Source: Sphingomonas aquatilis
Lineage (GTDB): Bacteria > Pseudomonadota > Alphaproteobacteria > Sphingomonadales > Sphingomonadaceae
Assembly (NCBI RefSeq): GCF_014196115.1
Contig: NZ_JACIDB010000004.1
Coordinates: 62,001 to 126,000, forward strand
DNA length: 64,000 nt
Direction: 5' to 3'
Below are positions 37,328 to 45,719 of the stretch, in pieces (within the stretch, counting starts at the first letter, position 1; each line of letters opens with the position of its first letter). A model generated the notes under the pieces. That model had not been told where the DNA came from. It saw nothing but the letters and a program-made list of their open reading frames with translations, and did no database searches. Both the position numbers and the translations under genes were made by a program.

Positions 37328-38380
37328 TCAGGCGGACGCCCGTACGATCAACCGCGGCTGCAACAGCGCCGTATCGGTTGGCTGGTCCGCGATCCGGCGC
37401 AGCAGCGTGTCGACCAGCACCTCGCCCGCCTTGCGATAATCCTGGGCGATCGTGGTGAGCGGCGGCTGCGTCGTCGCCGCGGCGGGAATGTCGTCGAAGC
37501 CGATGATCGCCACATCCTCCGGCACGCGCCGCCCCGCCTCGGTCAGTGCGCGCACCGCGCCCAGCGCGATCAGGTCCGATGCCGCGAACAGCGCGTCGAA
37601 CGGCAGGTCCCGCGCCAGCAGTCGCTTCGTCGCGTCATAGCCCGATTGCTCGACCGACAGCGCGTCGGCGTGCAGGCCGGGATCAACCGGCAGACCCGCC
37701 GCGCGCAACGCCGCGCACAGCCCGCGATAGCGGTCGCGGAACTCGGGATAATGATCGTCGGCGTCGCCGATGAAGCCGATCCGCGTGGCGCCGCGTGCGA
37801 TCAGATGTTCGCCCGCCATCCGCCCGCCGGCAATATTGTCGCAGCCGATCGTCACCCCGATCGGATGCGCGTCGACCGATCCCCAGCGCACGAAATGCGT
37901 GCCCTGCGCCACCAGCGCCTCAAGCCGCGCCTTGTACAGCTCGTAATCGCCATAGCCGAGCAGGATGATCCCGTCCGCCTTGCGACTGTCCTCGTAATCG
38001 GTGTGCCAGTCGGCGGACAGCTGCTGGAACGAGGTGAGCAGGTCGTACCCCCGCGCCGCGCAGGTGCGCAGGATCGACCCCAGCATGGAGAGGAAGAAGG
38101 GATTGATGAAGCTGCCGTCGTCCAGCGGGTCTTCGAAGAAGAGCAGGGCCAGCGTCATGCTCTGCCCGCGCCGCAGCGACGACGCGTTCTTGTCGACCTT
38201 GTAGTTAAGCTGCCGCGCGATCGCCTCGATCCGCATCCGCGTCGCGCTGCTGACCGTGCGGTCGCCACGCAGCGCCCGGCTGACCGTCGGCTGCGATACG
38301 CCGGCGAGCGCGGCGATGTCGAACGAGGTCGGCGGCTTGTCGCCCGCGCCCGTTCCTCGTCCTCTGCTCTTCACGGCCAT
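37328..38380 (-). CDS. LacI-family transcriptional regulator of the glucan locus
   Basis: From ATG 38380 the product has 350 residues; the open frame further upstream crosses the operator and is not used. An N-terminal helix-turn-helix (SFDIAALAGVSQPTVSRALRG, residues about 19-39) is followed by the hinge region YKVDKNASSLRRG and a periplasmic-binding-protein-like sensor domain with FIGDADDHYPEFRDRYRG and IIGFDDIPAAATTQPPLTT. It diverges from the GH13 operon. An operator-like 12-mer lies 42 bp before its start and recurs before the receptor gene. By context it senses an alpha-glucan sugar (inference). Confidence 0.9.
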   Translation of the reverse strand: MAVKSRGRGTGAGDKPPTSFDIAALAGVSQPTVSRALRGDRTVSSATRMRIEAIARQLNYKVDKNASSLRRGQSMTLALLFFEDPLDDGSFINPFFLSMLGSILRTCAARGYDLLTSFQQLSADWHTDYEDSRKADGIILLGYGDYELYKARLEALVAQGTHFVRWGSVDAHPIGVTIGCDNIAGGRMAGEHLIARGATRIGFIGDADDHYPEFRDRYRGLCAALRAAGLPVDPGLHADALSVEQSGYDATKRLLARDLPFDALFAASDLIALGAVRALTEAGRRVPEDVAIIGFDDIPAAATTQPPLTTIAQDYRKAGEVLVDTLLRRIADQPTDTALLQPRLIVRASA

Positions 38381-38421
38381 GCGGGACTGTAGCCAAAGCC
38401 GGGCGGTAGGGATAGCGGCGT

Positions 38422-38433
38422 TGAATACGTATG
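38422..38433. promoter_or_regulatory. Operator-like site TGAATACGTATG between LacI gene and GH13 operon
   Basis: Identical to the 12-mer at 32409-32420. It lies 42 bp before the LacI-family start and 89 bp before the first GH13 start, in the 142-bp divergent gap, so one bound regulator could control both directions, including itself. Confidence 0.65.
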
Positions 38434-38522
38434 CCCTATGCTTGGCTTGGGGGCGCAGGGTCCGCACAAGGCGGGCCGGACGCGGCCGGCGACGGATCGG
38501 CTGCGCGTGACTTGGGGGATGC

Positions 38523-40352
38523 ATGCTGAAGCTGGCCACACGAACCGCAACCGCGCTCGCGCTGCTGTTCGCCGCACCCGCCGCGCCCGCCCAGACGGCG
38601 GCCACCGATTACCGCGCGCGCCTGCCGCAGGATGAGGTGATCTACTTCCTGCTTCCCGACCGGTTCGAAAATGCCGATCCCACCAACGATCGCGGCGGCC
38701 TGACGGGCGACCGCACCGTCACCGGTTTCGATCCCACCGCCAAGGGCTTCTACCACGGTGGCGACCTCAAAGGGCTGACCAAGCGCCTCGATTACATCCA
38801 GTCGCTTGGCGCGACGGCCCTGTGGGTCGGCCCGATCTTCAAGAACAAGCCGGTGCAGGGCGCCCCCGGCCAACAGTCCGCCGGCTATCACGGCTATTGG
38901 ATCACCGACTTTACCCAGGTTGATCCGCACCTCGGCACCAATCAGGATTTCGCCGACCTCGTCGCCGCCGCGCACAAGCGGGGCATGAAGGTCTATATGG
39001 ACATCATCATCAACCACACCGCCGACGTGATCCAGTATCGCGAATGCGTCGGCCAGCGCGAATGCCCCTACCGCAGCCGCGCCGATTATCCCTATCAGCG
39101 CCGCGGCGGCGTGACGGGTAAGGCCATCAATCCCGGCTTCGTCGGCGACCAGGACCGCAGCGCCGCGAACTTCGCGAAGCTTACCGACCCGACCTACGCC
39201 TACACGCCCTTCGTGCCGGCGAAGGAAAAGGACGTGAAGGTCCCCGCCTGGCTCAACGACGTCACCCTCTACCACAATCGCGGCGACACGACCTATCGCA
39301 ACGAAAGCTCGACGATGGGCGACTTCGTCGGCCTCGACGACCTGATGACGGAGAACCCGCGCGTCCTCAGCGGCATGATCGACATCTTCGGCGGCTGGAT
39401 CGACCGCTACGGCATCGACGGCTTCCGCATCGATACCGCCCGCCACGTCAATCCGGAATTATGGGCGGCCTTCGTCCCCGCGATGGAAGCGCGCGCCAAG
39501 GCGAAGGGCATCCCCAACTTCCACATCTTCGGCGAAGTCTCCGACCATGAGGTGCGCCCCGCCGTGCTCGCCCAGCACACGGTGGTCGACAAGCTGCCCG
39601 CCGTGCTGGACTTTGCGTTCCGCCAGGCGGTGGTCGAAACGGTCGCCGGCACCCGCGGCACCGACGCGTTCGAGGCGCTGTTCGACGGCGACGCGCTCTA
39701 CGCCAAGGGCTATGACACCGCGATCCAGCTGCCGACCTTCACCGGCAACCACGACGATGGGCGCTTCTCCACTTTCGTGCGCAAGGCCTTCCCCAAGGCG
39801 AGCGATGCGGAGGTGCTGCAACGCGTGATGCTGTCGAACGCGATGCTGCTGAGCTTGCGCGGCGTGCCGACCATCTATTCGGGTGACGAACAGGGCTTCG
39901 TCAGCGACGGCAACGACCAGGACGCGCGCGAGGACATGTTCGCGAGCAAGGTCGCCAGCTACAATGACAACCGCCTGCTCGGGACCAGCAAGACGACCGC
40001 GACGGAGAGCTTTGGCCAGGACAATCCGCTGTTCCGGCAGACCGCGATGCTGGCCAAGCTGCGCACCGCCACCCCCGCGCTGACCCGCGGCCGCCAGTTG
40101 CTCCGCGCTCGTGAGGACACGCCCGGCCTGCTCGCCATCTCGCGTTTCGACCCGACGAACGGGGCAGAGGTGCTGCTGGCGTTCAACACGTCCACCACGC
40201 CGCTGACCCGTCAGGTTGAGATCGGCGTCGGCGCCACCGGCGCCAAGACGCTCGCCGGCACCGGATGCGGCGCGGTCGCCGCGCCCGGCAGCCTCACTGT
40301 CACGCTGCCGCCGCTCGGCTATGCGATCTGCGCGCTGACCCCAGCACGATGA
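38523..40352 (+). CDS. Exported GH13 alpha-amylase-family enzyme
   Basis: A 609-residue precursor with a signal peptide cleaved near residue 23 (AAPAAPAQT). The GH13 barrel is complete: VYMDIIINHT (region I), FRIDTARHV with nucleophile D304, IFGEV with acid/base E338, and TGNHDD with D411. The insert carrying CVGQRECPYR may form a disulfide, in keeping with a periplasmic location. A C-terminal beta domain ends ICALTPAR. It likely cleaves maltodextrin or cyclodextrin delivered by the receptor. It shares an ATGA overlap (40349-40352) with the next gene. Confidence 0.92.
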   Translation: MLKLATRTATALALLFAAPAAPAQTAATDYRARLPQDEVIYFLLPDRFENADPTNDRGGLTGDRTVTGFDPTAKGFYHGGDLKGLTKRLDYIQSLGATALWVGPIFKNKPVQGAPGQQSAGYHGYWITDFTQVDPHLGTNQDFADLVAAAHKRGMKVYMDIIINHTADVIQYRECVGQRECPYRSRADYPYQRRGGVTGKAINPGFVGDQDRSAANFAKLTDPTYAYTPFVPAKEKDVKVPAWLNDVTLYHNRGDTTYRNESSTMGDFVGLDDLMTENPRVLSGMIDIFGGWIDRYGIDGFRIDTARHVNPELWAAFVPAMEARAKAKGIPNFHIFGEVSDHEVRPAVLAQHTVVDKLPAVLDFAFRQAVVETVAGTRGTDAFEALFDGDALYAKGYDTAIQLPTFTGNHDDGRFSTFVRKAFPKASDAEVLQRVMLSNAMLLSLRGVPTIYSGDEQGFVSDGNDQDAREDMFASKVASYNDNRLLGTSKTTATESFGQDNPLFRQTAMLAKLRTATPALTRGRQLLRAREDTPGLLAISRFDPTNGAEVLLAFNTSTTPLTRQVEIGVGATGAKTLAGTGCGAVAAPGSLTVTLPPLGYAICALTPAR

Positions 40353-41980
40353 GCCATATGCAACCTCCCCAGGACCGCCCCCAAGACCGTGCCTGGTGGC
40401 ACGGCGCCACCATCTATCAGATCTATCCGCGCAGCTTCGCCGATTCGAACGGCGACGGCATCGGCGACCTGCCCGGCATCACCGCGCACCTCGACCATGT
40501 CGCGAGCCTGGGCGTCGAAGCGATCTGGCTGTCGCCCTTCTTTCGATCGCCGATGGCCGACTTCGGCTATGATGTGTCCGATTATTGCGACGTCGATCCG
40601 ATCTTCGGCACGCTTGCCGATTTCGATGCCCTCGTCGCCCGCGCGCATGCGCTGGGGGTGAAGGTCATCATCGATCAGGTCTGGGCGCACACCAGCGACC
40701 GGCACCCCTGGTTCGAGGAAAGCCGGGCCAGCCGCGACAACCCCCGCGCCGATTGGTACGTCTGGCACGATCCCAAGCCCGACGGCTCGCCGCCCAACAA
40801 CTGGCAGTCGGTGTTCGGCGGTCCGGCGTGGACGTGGGACGCGCGCCGCCGCCAATATTACATGCACAACTTCCTGAAGGAGCAGCCGCAGGTCAACGGC
40901 CACCATCCGGCGGTGCAGCAGGCGTTCCTCGACGTCGCCCGCTTCTGGCTGGAGCGGGGCATCGACGGCTTCCGCATCGACGCGATCAACTTCATGATGT
41001 TCGATCCCGGCTTCCGCGACAATCCGCCGGCGCCGCTGGACGACGGCATCCCGCGCACCCGGCCGTTCGATTATCAGCTCCACACCTACAACCAGAGCCA
41101 CGACGCGATCCCCGGCTTCCTCGAGCGCATCCGCGCGTTGTTCGACAGCTATGACGCGCGCTTCACCGTGGCCGAGGTCGGCGGTGCCGACAGCGATCGC
41201 GAGATGAAGCTGTTCACCGCCGAAGGCCGCCGTCTGCACAGCGCCTATGGCTTCGACTTCCTCTACGCCCCCGGACTGACGCCCGCGGTGGTCGCCGAGG
41301 CGGTGGAGAAATGGCCCGAGCAGGACGGCGTCGGCTGGCCGAGCTGGGCGTTCGAGAACCACGACGCCCCCCGCGCCATCTCGCGCTGGGTCGCGCCGGA
41401 GCAGGCGCGGGCCTTCGCCCGCATGAAGATGCTGCTGCTGGCAAGCTTACGCGGCAATATCTTCCTATATTACGGCGAGGAGCTGGGTCTGACCCAGGTC
41501 GATGTGCCGTTCGAAGACCTGCAAGACCCGGAAGCCATCGCCAACTGGCCGCGCACGTTGTCGCGTGACGGTGCGCGGACGCCGATGCCGTGGCAGGCCG
41601 ATGCGCCCAACCTGGGGTTCTCTACGGCCAAGCCGTGGCTGCCGATCGGTGACGATCATGGCGCGCTGGCAGTGGACCGGCAGGAGCGGGACCCGCATGC
41701 GCTGCTCCACTGGACTCGCGACGTGCTCGCCCTGCGCAAGGCGTATCCGGCGCTGCTGACCGGCGATATCCGCATCGTTGCGGCGGACGACGCCATGCTC
41801 GCGATCGAACGGCGTGCCGCGAACGAGACGATGCTGTGCGTCTTCAACCTGTCGCCCGAGCCGCAGCGCTGGGCGCCGGAGCAGCCCGACCAGTGGCAGA
41901 CCGTCGCCGAGACCGCGACGCAGGGCTGGCATTTCGACGGATATGGCGCATTGATCGCCAAAAGAACGGGAGAGGCATGA
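40349..41980 (+). CDS. GH13 alpha-glucosidase (oligo-1,4/1,6 type), cytoplasmic
   Basis: ATG 40349, inside the ATGA overlap, gives 543 residues without a signal peptide. The opening WWHGATIYQIYPRSFADSNG is the classical alpha-glucosidase start. Catalytic residues are D211 (GFRIDAINF), E276 (TVAEVGG) and D339 (FENHDAPR). The sequence NFMMFDP right after the nucleophile is typical of the GH13 subfamily 23 enzymes that act on alpha-1,4 linkages. It would convert imported maltose or maltodextrin to glucose. It ends in a second ATGA overlap with the GH97 gene. Confidence 0.9.
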   Translation: MSHMQPPQDRPQDRAWWHGATIYQIYPRSFADSNGDGIGDLPGITAHLDHVASLGVEAIWLSPFFRSPMADFGYDVSDYCDVDPIFGTLADFDALVARAHALGVKVIIDQVWAHTSDRHPWFEESRASRDNPRADWYVWHDPKPDGSPPNNWQSVFGGPAWTWDARRRQYYMHNFLKEQPQVNGHHPAVQQAFLDVARFWLERGIDGFRIDAINFMMFDPGFRDNPPAPLDDGIPRTRPFDYQLHTYNQSHDAIPGFLERIRALFDSYDARFTVAEVGGADSDREMKLFTAEGRRLHSAYGFDFLYAPGLTPAVVAEAVEKWPEQDGVGWPSWAFENHDAPRAISRWVAPEQARAFARMKMLLLASLRGNIFLYYGEELGLTQVDVPFEDLQDPEAIANWPRTLSRDGARTPMPWQADAPNLGFSTAKPWLPIGDDHGALAVDRQERDPHALLHWTRDVLALRKAYPALLTGDIRIVAADDAMLAIERRAANETMLCVFNLSPEPQRWAPEQPDQWQTVAETATQGWHFDGYGALIAKRTGEA

Positions 41981-44070
41981 TGAGGCATTTCACGATCGGC
42001 GCCGCGATGGCGCTGGTGCTGGCGGCGGGCGCTGCCGTCGCCCAGACGGATCCCAATGCCGTCGCGCAGATCCCCACCGCCAGCTTCAAGCCCGTCGCGA
42101 CCGCCACATCGCCCGACGGCTCGATCGCGCTCACCATCGCCTTCGATAACGACGGCCGCCCCACCTATGCCGTCAGCCGCAAGGGCAAGGCGATCCTCAA
42201 CCCCAGCCGGCTCGGCATCATGTTCACCGATGCGCCGAAGATCGAGCGCAACGTCGAGCTGATCGGCCAGTCCAAGGCGAGCGGCGACAGCAGCTGGACG
42301 CAGCCCTTCGGCGAATGGCGGACGATCCGCGACCGCCACAACGAACTGACCCTCCGCTTCCGCGAGAAGACGGGCTTGAAGCGCGAGATGGACGTCACCT
42401 TCCGCCTGTTCGATGACGGCTTGGGCTTCCGCTACAGCTTCCCCGACCAGCCGAACCTGCATAAGGCCAATATCTCGGACGAGCTGACCGAATTCGCTTT
42501 CGCCCAGAACGGCACCGCCTGGTGGAAGCCGGCATATCTGTGGAACCGCGAGGAATATCTCTACAACAAGACGCCGCTCGACGCGGTCGGCACCGCGCAG
42601 ACGGTGATGACGGTGAAGCTCGCCGACGGCACGCATGCCGCACTGCACGAGGCGGCGCTGGTCGATTATGCCGCGATGAACCTCGCGCGCAGCGAAGGAA
42701 ACACCTTCAAGGCCTCGCTGACGCCCGGCGCGGGTGCGCCCAAGGTCACGCGCGCGGCGCCCTTCGCCTCGCCCTGGCGCACGATCATCCTGTCGGACGA
42801 TGCGCCGGGCCTCTACATGAGCCACCTCGAGCTGAACCTCAACGAGCCGAACAAGCTCGGCGACGTCAGCTGGCTGAAGCCCGCCAAGTTCGTCGGCGTG
42901 TGGTGGAAGATGATCAAGGGCGAATGGACCTGGGCGACCGGGCCGCAGCACGGCGCGACCACCGCCAACGTCAAAAAGTATATCGACTTCGCCGCCGCGA
43001 ACAAAATTCCCGGCGTGCTGGTCGAGGGCTGGAACGTCGGCTGGGACGGCGACTGGTTCGGCAACGGCAACGACATGCAATTCGACCAGCCGACGCCCGA
43101 TTTCGACGCCGCCGAGCTGACCCGCTACGCCAAGGCGAAGGGTGTCCACCTCGTCGGCCATAACGAGACGGGCGGCTCGGCGAGCCACTACGACGCGCAG
43201 CTCGACCGCGCCTTCGCCTATGCCCGCGATCACGGCATTCCGGTCGTGAAGACCGGCTACGTCACCGACGCCGCGCAGATCGAACGCGTCGACGCCGACG
43301 GGACGAAGAAGCGCGAATGGCATGAGGGTCAGTGGATGGTGAACCACTATCTGCGCGTCGTGCAGACTGCCGCCAAGTACAAGGTCGGGATCGACAGTCA
43401 CGAACCCGTCAAGGACACCGGCCTGCGCCGCACCTACCCCAACTGGCTCGCCCGCGAGGGCGGTCGCGGCATGGAATATAACGCCTGGCCAGGCAAGAAC
43501 CCGCCCAACCACGAAGCCAATATGTTCTTCACCCAGTGGCTCGGCGGCCCGATGGACTTCACGCCGGGTATGCTGAGCCTGGAAGGGCAGGGCGGCAGCG
43601 CGTTGATGTCGACCGCGGCGAAGCAGCTGGCGCTCTACGTCGTCATCTATTCGCCGGTGCAGATGGCGGCGGATACGCCCGAAAACTACGCCAAGCACAT
43701 GGATGCCTTCCAATTCATCCGCGACGTGCCGGTCGACTGGTCGGACACGCGCGTGCTGAACGGCGAGGTCGGCGATTACGTCACCGTGGCGCGCAAGGAT
43801 CGCGCGAGCGACGATTGGTATCTCGGCAGCATCACCAACGAGAGCGGCCGGACGCTGAACGTCGCCCTCGACTTCCTCGATCCGGGTCGCAGCTATACCG
43901 CCGAAATCTATCGCGACGGCACGGGCGCGGACTATCGCACCGACGCCCGCCACGCGATCGCGATCGAGAAGCGGGAGGTAAAGAAGGGCGGCACGATGAC
44001 GCTCGCCTTGGCGCCCGGCGGCGGTCAGGCGATCCGCTTCGTCGCGAGTGGCAAGGCCCGCCGGAAGTAA
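41977..44070 (+). CDS. Exported GH97 alpha-glucosidase (SusB-like)
   Basis: ATG 41977 overlaps the previous stop and begins a signal peptide ending AAGAAVAQ near residue 23; length 697. An N-terminal beta-sandwich (SPDGSIALTIAFDNDGRPTY), a barrel with VLVEGWNVGWDGDWFG, GVHLVGHNETGG, DSHEPVKDTG and GRGMEYNAW, and a C-terminal sheet domain give the GH97 layout. The Glu residues of HNETG, SHEPV and GMEYN are where the inverting members keep calcium-binding and catalytic residues. It probably releases glucose from alpha-glucans in the periplasm. The three glucan hydrolases form one translationally coupled operon. Confidence 0.9.
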   Translation: MMRHFTIGAAMALVLAAGAAVAQTDPNAVAQIPTASFKPVATATSPDGSIALTIAFDNDGRPTYAVSRKGKAILNPSRLGIMFTDAPKIERNVELIGQSKASGDSSWTQPFGEWRTIRDRHNELTLRFREKTGLKREMDVTFRLFDDGLGFRYSFPDQPNLHKANISDELTEFAFAQNGTAWWKPAYLWNREEYLYNKTPLDAVGTAQTVMTVKLADGTHAALHEAALVDYAAMNLARSEGNTFKASLTPGAGAPKVTRAAPFASPWRTIILSDDAPGLYMSHLELNLNEPNKLGDVSWLKPAKFVGVWWKMIKGEWTWATGPQHGATTANVKKYIDFAAANKIPGVLVEGWNVGWDGDWFGNGNDMQFDQPTPDFDAAELTRYAKAKGVHLVGHNETGGSASHYDAQLDRAFAYARDHGIPVVKTGYVTDAAQIERVDADGTKKREWHEGQWMVNHYLRVVQTAAKYKVGIDSHEPVKDTGLRRTYPNWLAREGGRGMEYNAWPGKNPPNHEANMFFTQWLGGPMDFTPGMLSLEGQGGSALMSTAAKQLALYVVIYSPVQMAADTPENYAKHMDAFQFIRDVPVDWSDTRVLNGEVGDYVTVARKDRASDDWYLGSITNESGRTLNVALDFLDPGRSYTAEIYRDGTGADYRTDARHAIAIEKREVKKGGTMTLALAPGGGQAIRFVASGKARRK

Positions 44071-44098
44071 GTGGACGCGCGGCTGCCTGTCCATAACC

Positions 44099-44204
44099 GT
44101 CACCCCGGACTTGTTCCGGGGTCCACTCGTCCGCGGGGGGAACGCCTGAGCCTCTTGCCCGTCCCCCCGTTGCACAGTGGACCCCGGACCAAGTCCGGGG
44201 TGAC
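44099..44204. repeat. REP-like inverted pair
   Basis: GTCACCCCGGACTTG begins at 44099 and is mirrored by CAAGTCCGGGGTGAC ending at 44204, with AGTGGACC/GGTCCACT inner arms. It occupies most of the 173-bp gap between the GH97 gene and halogenase-like gene 2. Confidence 0.88.
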
Positions 44205-44243
44205 GGAGAAGATGGGGCAGGCCGCCGAGTTCCCACTGCGCGC

Positions 44244-45719
44244 ATGACCCCACCGCCTCCCTCGATCGCCATCCTCGGCGGCGGCACCGCCGGCTGGATG
44301 GCCGCCTGCCTGATGGCCAGGGCCTGGCCGCAGGCGCGCATCACCGTCATCGAATCCCCGGACATCGGTATCGTCGGCGTCGGCGAAGGATCGACCCCGC
44401 AGCTCAAGGCGCTGTTCGATACGCTTGGGCTCGCCGAGGCCGACTGGATGCCGGCCGCCGACGCGACCTACAAGGCGGGCATCGCCTTCCACCGCTGGGC
44501 CGACGACACGCCCGCCTATTTCCACCCCTTCGCCGGCCAGATCGACCTCCATACGCAAGGCGCCTTCTTCGCCAGCACTCGCGCACGCCGTCATGGCGCC
44601 GACGTTCCCGCGCATCCGGACCGCTTCTTCCTCAACGGGAGGCTGGCGGAGGCGGGCCGTGCCCCGATCGCGCCCGCACACTTCCCGTTCCGCATCGGCT
44701 ATGGCTATCATTTCGACGCGCATAAGGTCGGGCATGTCCTGCGCGACGCGGCGCTGGCCCGCGGCGTCGTCCATCTGCCGCGCCGCGTGCGGGACGTCGT
44801 GGTCGATGCGGCTGGTCAGGTCGCCGCGCTGACGCTGGACGAAGGGGATGCCATCCACGCGGAGCTGTTCGTCGATGCCAGCGGTTTCGCCAGCGTCATC
44901 GCGCAAAAGGCGCTCGGTGTGCCCTTCCGCTCCTTCGCCGATAGCCTCCTCGCCGACCGTGCCGTGGTGATGCCCACCCCGCGGCAGTCCGCGCTGCCGG
45001 TCCAGACCAAGGCGACCGCGCTCTCCGCCGGCTGGGCCTGGGACATTCCGCTGACCAGCCGCACCGGCAACGGCTATGTCTACGCCTCGCGCTACCTGTC
45101 GCCCGACGCGGCCGAGACGGAGCTGCGCCGTCACCTCGGCCTGCTCGATGCCGAAGTCGCCGCCCGCCACCTCAGCATGAGGGTCGGCCGCGTCGAGACG
45201 AGCTGGACCGCCAACTGCCTCGCGATCGGCCTCGCCCAGGGCTTCATCGAACCGCTCGAAGCGACGGCGCTCCATATCGTACAGGCGACGATCGAAGGCT
45301 TCATCGGCGCCTATCAGGCCGGCAGCCGCGACGCCTTCAACGCCGCGATCGCGCGCCGCTACGACGGTATCCGCGACTATATCGTCGCCCATTACCGCCT
45401 CAACCGCCGCAGCGGCTCCTTCTGGCGCGACGTCGCCGCCAACGACGATCTGTCCGACGACCTGAAGGCGATCATGACCGCGTGGTTCACCGGCGGCGAC
45501 GTCGCCGCGGTGGTCGAGGGGCGGGGCCTTGCCGGCTATTACGCGCCCATGTCGTGGGAGGTACTCCTCGCCGGTTACGGCACCTTCCCCGACGCGACGC
45601 GGCTGCGCACGGCACCCCCCGTCGCCGATCTCGCCGCAATCGAGACCTTGCTGAGCGGATGCCTGCTCAACTTCCCAGATCATCAGGCCGCGCTAGACGG
45701 CCACCGGAGGATGCCATGA
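44244..45719 (+). CDS. Tryptophan-halogenase-like flavoprotein 2
   Basis: A 491-residue second member of the flavin-dependent halogenase family, only distantly similar to the one at 35.6 kb. FAD motif GGGTAGW (12-18), GVGEGSTPQ (45-53), Lys K77 (TYKAGIAF), WxWxIP at W264-P269 and E339 in IEPLEATAL are all conserved, so the active-site set of true halogenases is intact. It ends in an ATGA overlap with the sugar transporter, which strongly suggests a shared function. The substrate is unknown. Confidence 0.85.
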   Translation: MTPPPPSIAILGGGTAGWMAACLMARAWPQARITVIESPDIGIVGVGEGSTPQLKALFDTLGLAEADWMPAADATYKAGIAFHRWADDTPAYFHPFAGQIDLHTQGAFFASTRARRHGADVPAHPDRFFLNGRLAEAGRAPIAPAHFPFRIGYGYHFDAHKVGHVLRDAALARGVVHLPRRVRDVVVDAAGQVAALTLDEGDAIHAELFVDASGFASVIAQKALGVPFRSFADSLLADRAVVMPTPRQSALPVQTKATALSAGWAWDIPLTSRTGNGYVYASRYLSPDAAETELRRHLGLLDAEVAARHLSMRVGRVETSWTANCLAIGLAQGFIEPLEATALHIVQATIEGFIGAYQAGSRDAFNAAIARRYDGIRDYIVAHYRLNRRSGSFWRDVAANDDLSDDLKAIMTAWFTGGDVAAVVEGRGLAGYYAPMSWEVLLAGYGTFPDATRLRTAPPVADLAAIETLLSGCLLNFPDHQAALDGHRRMP

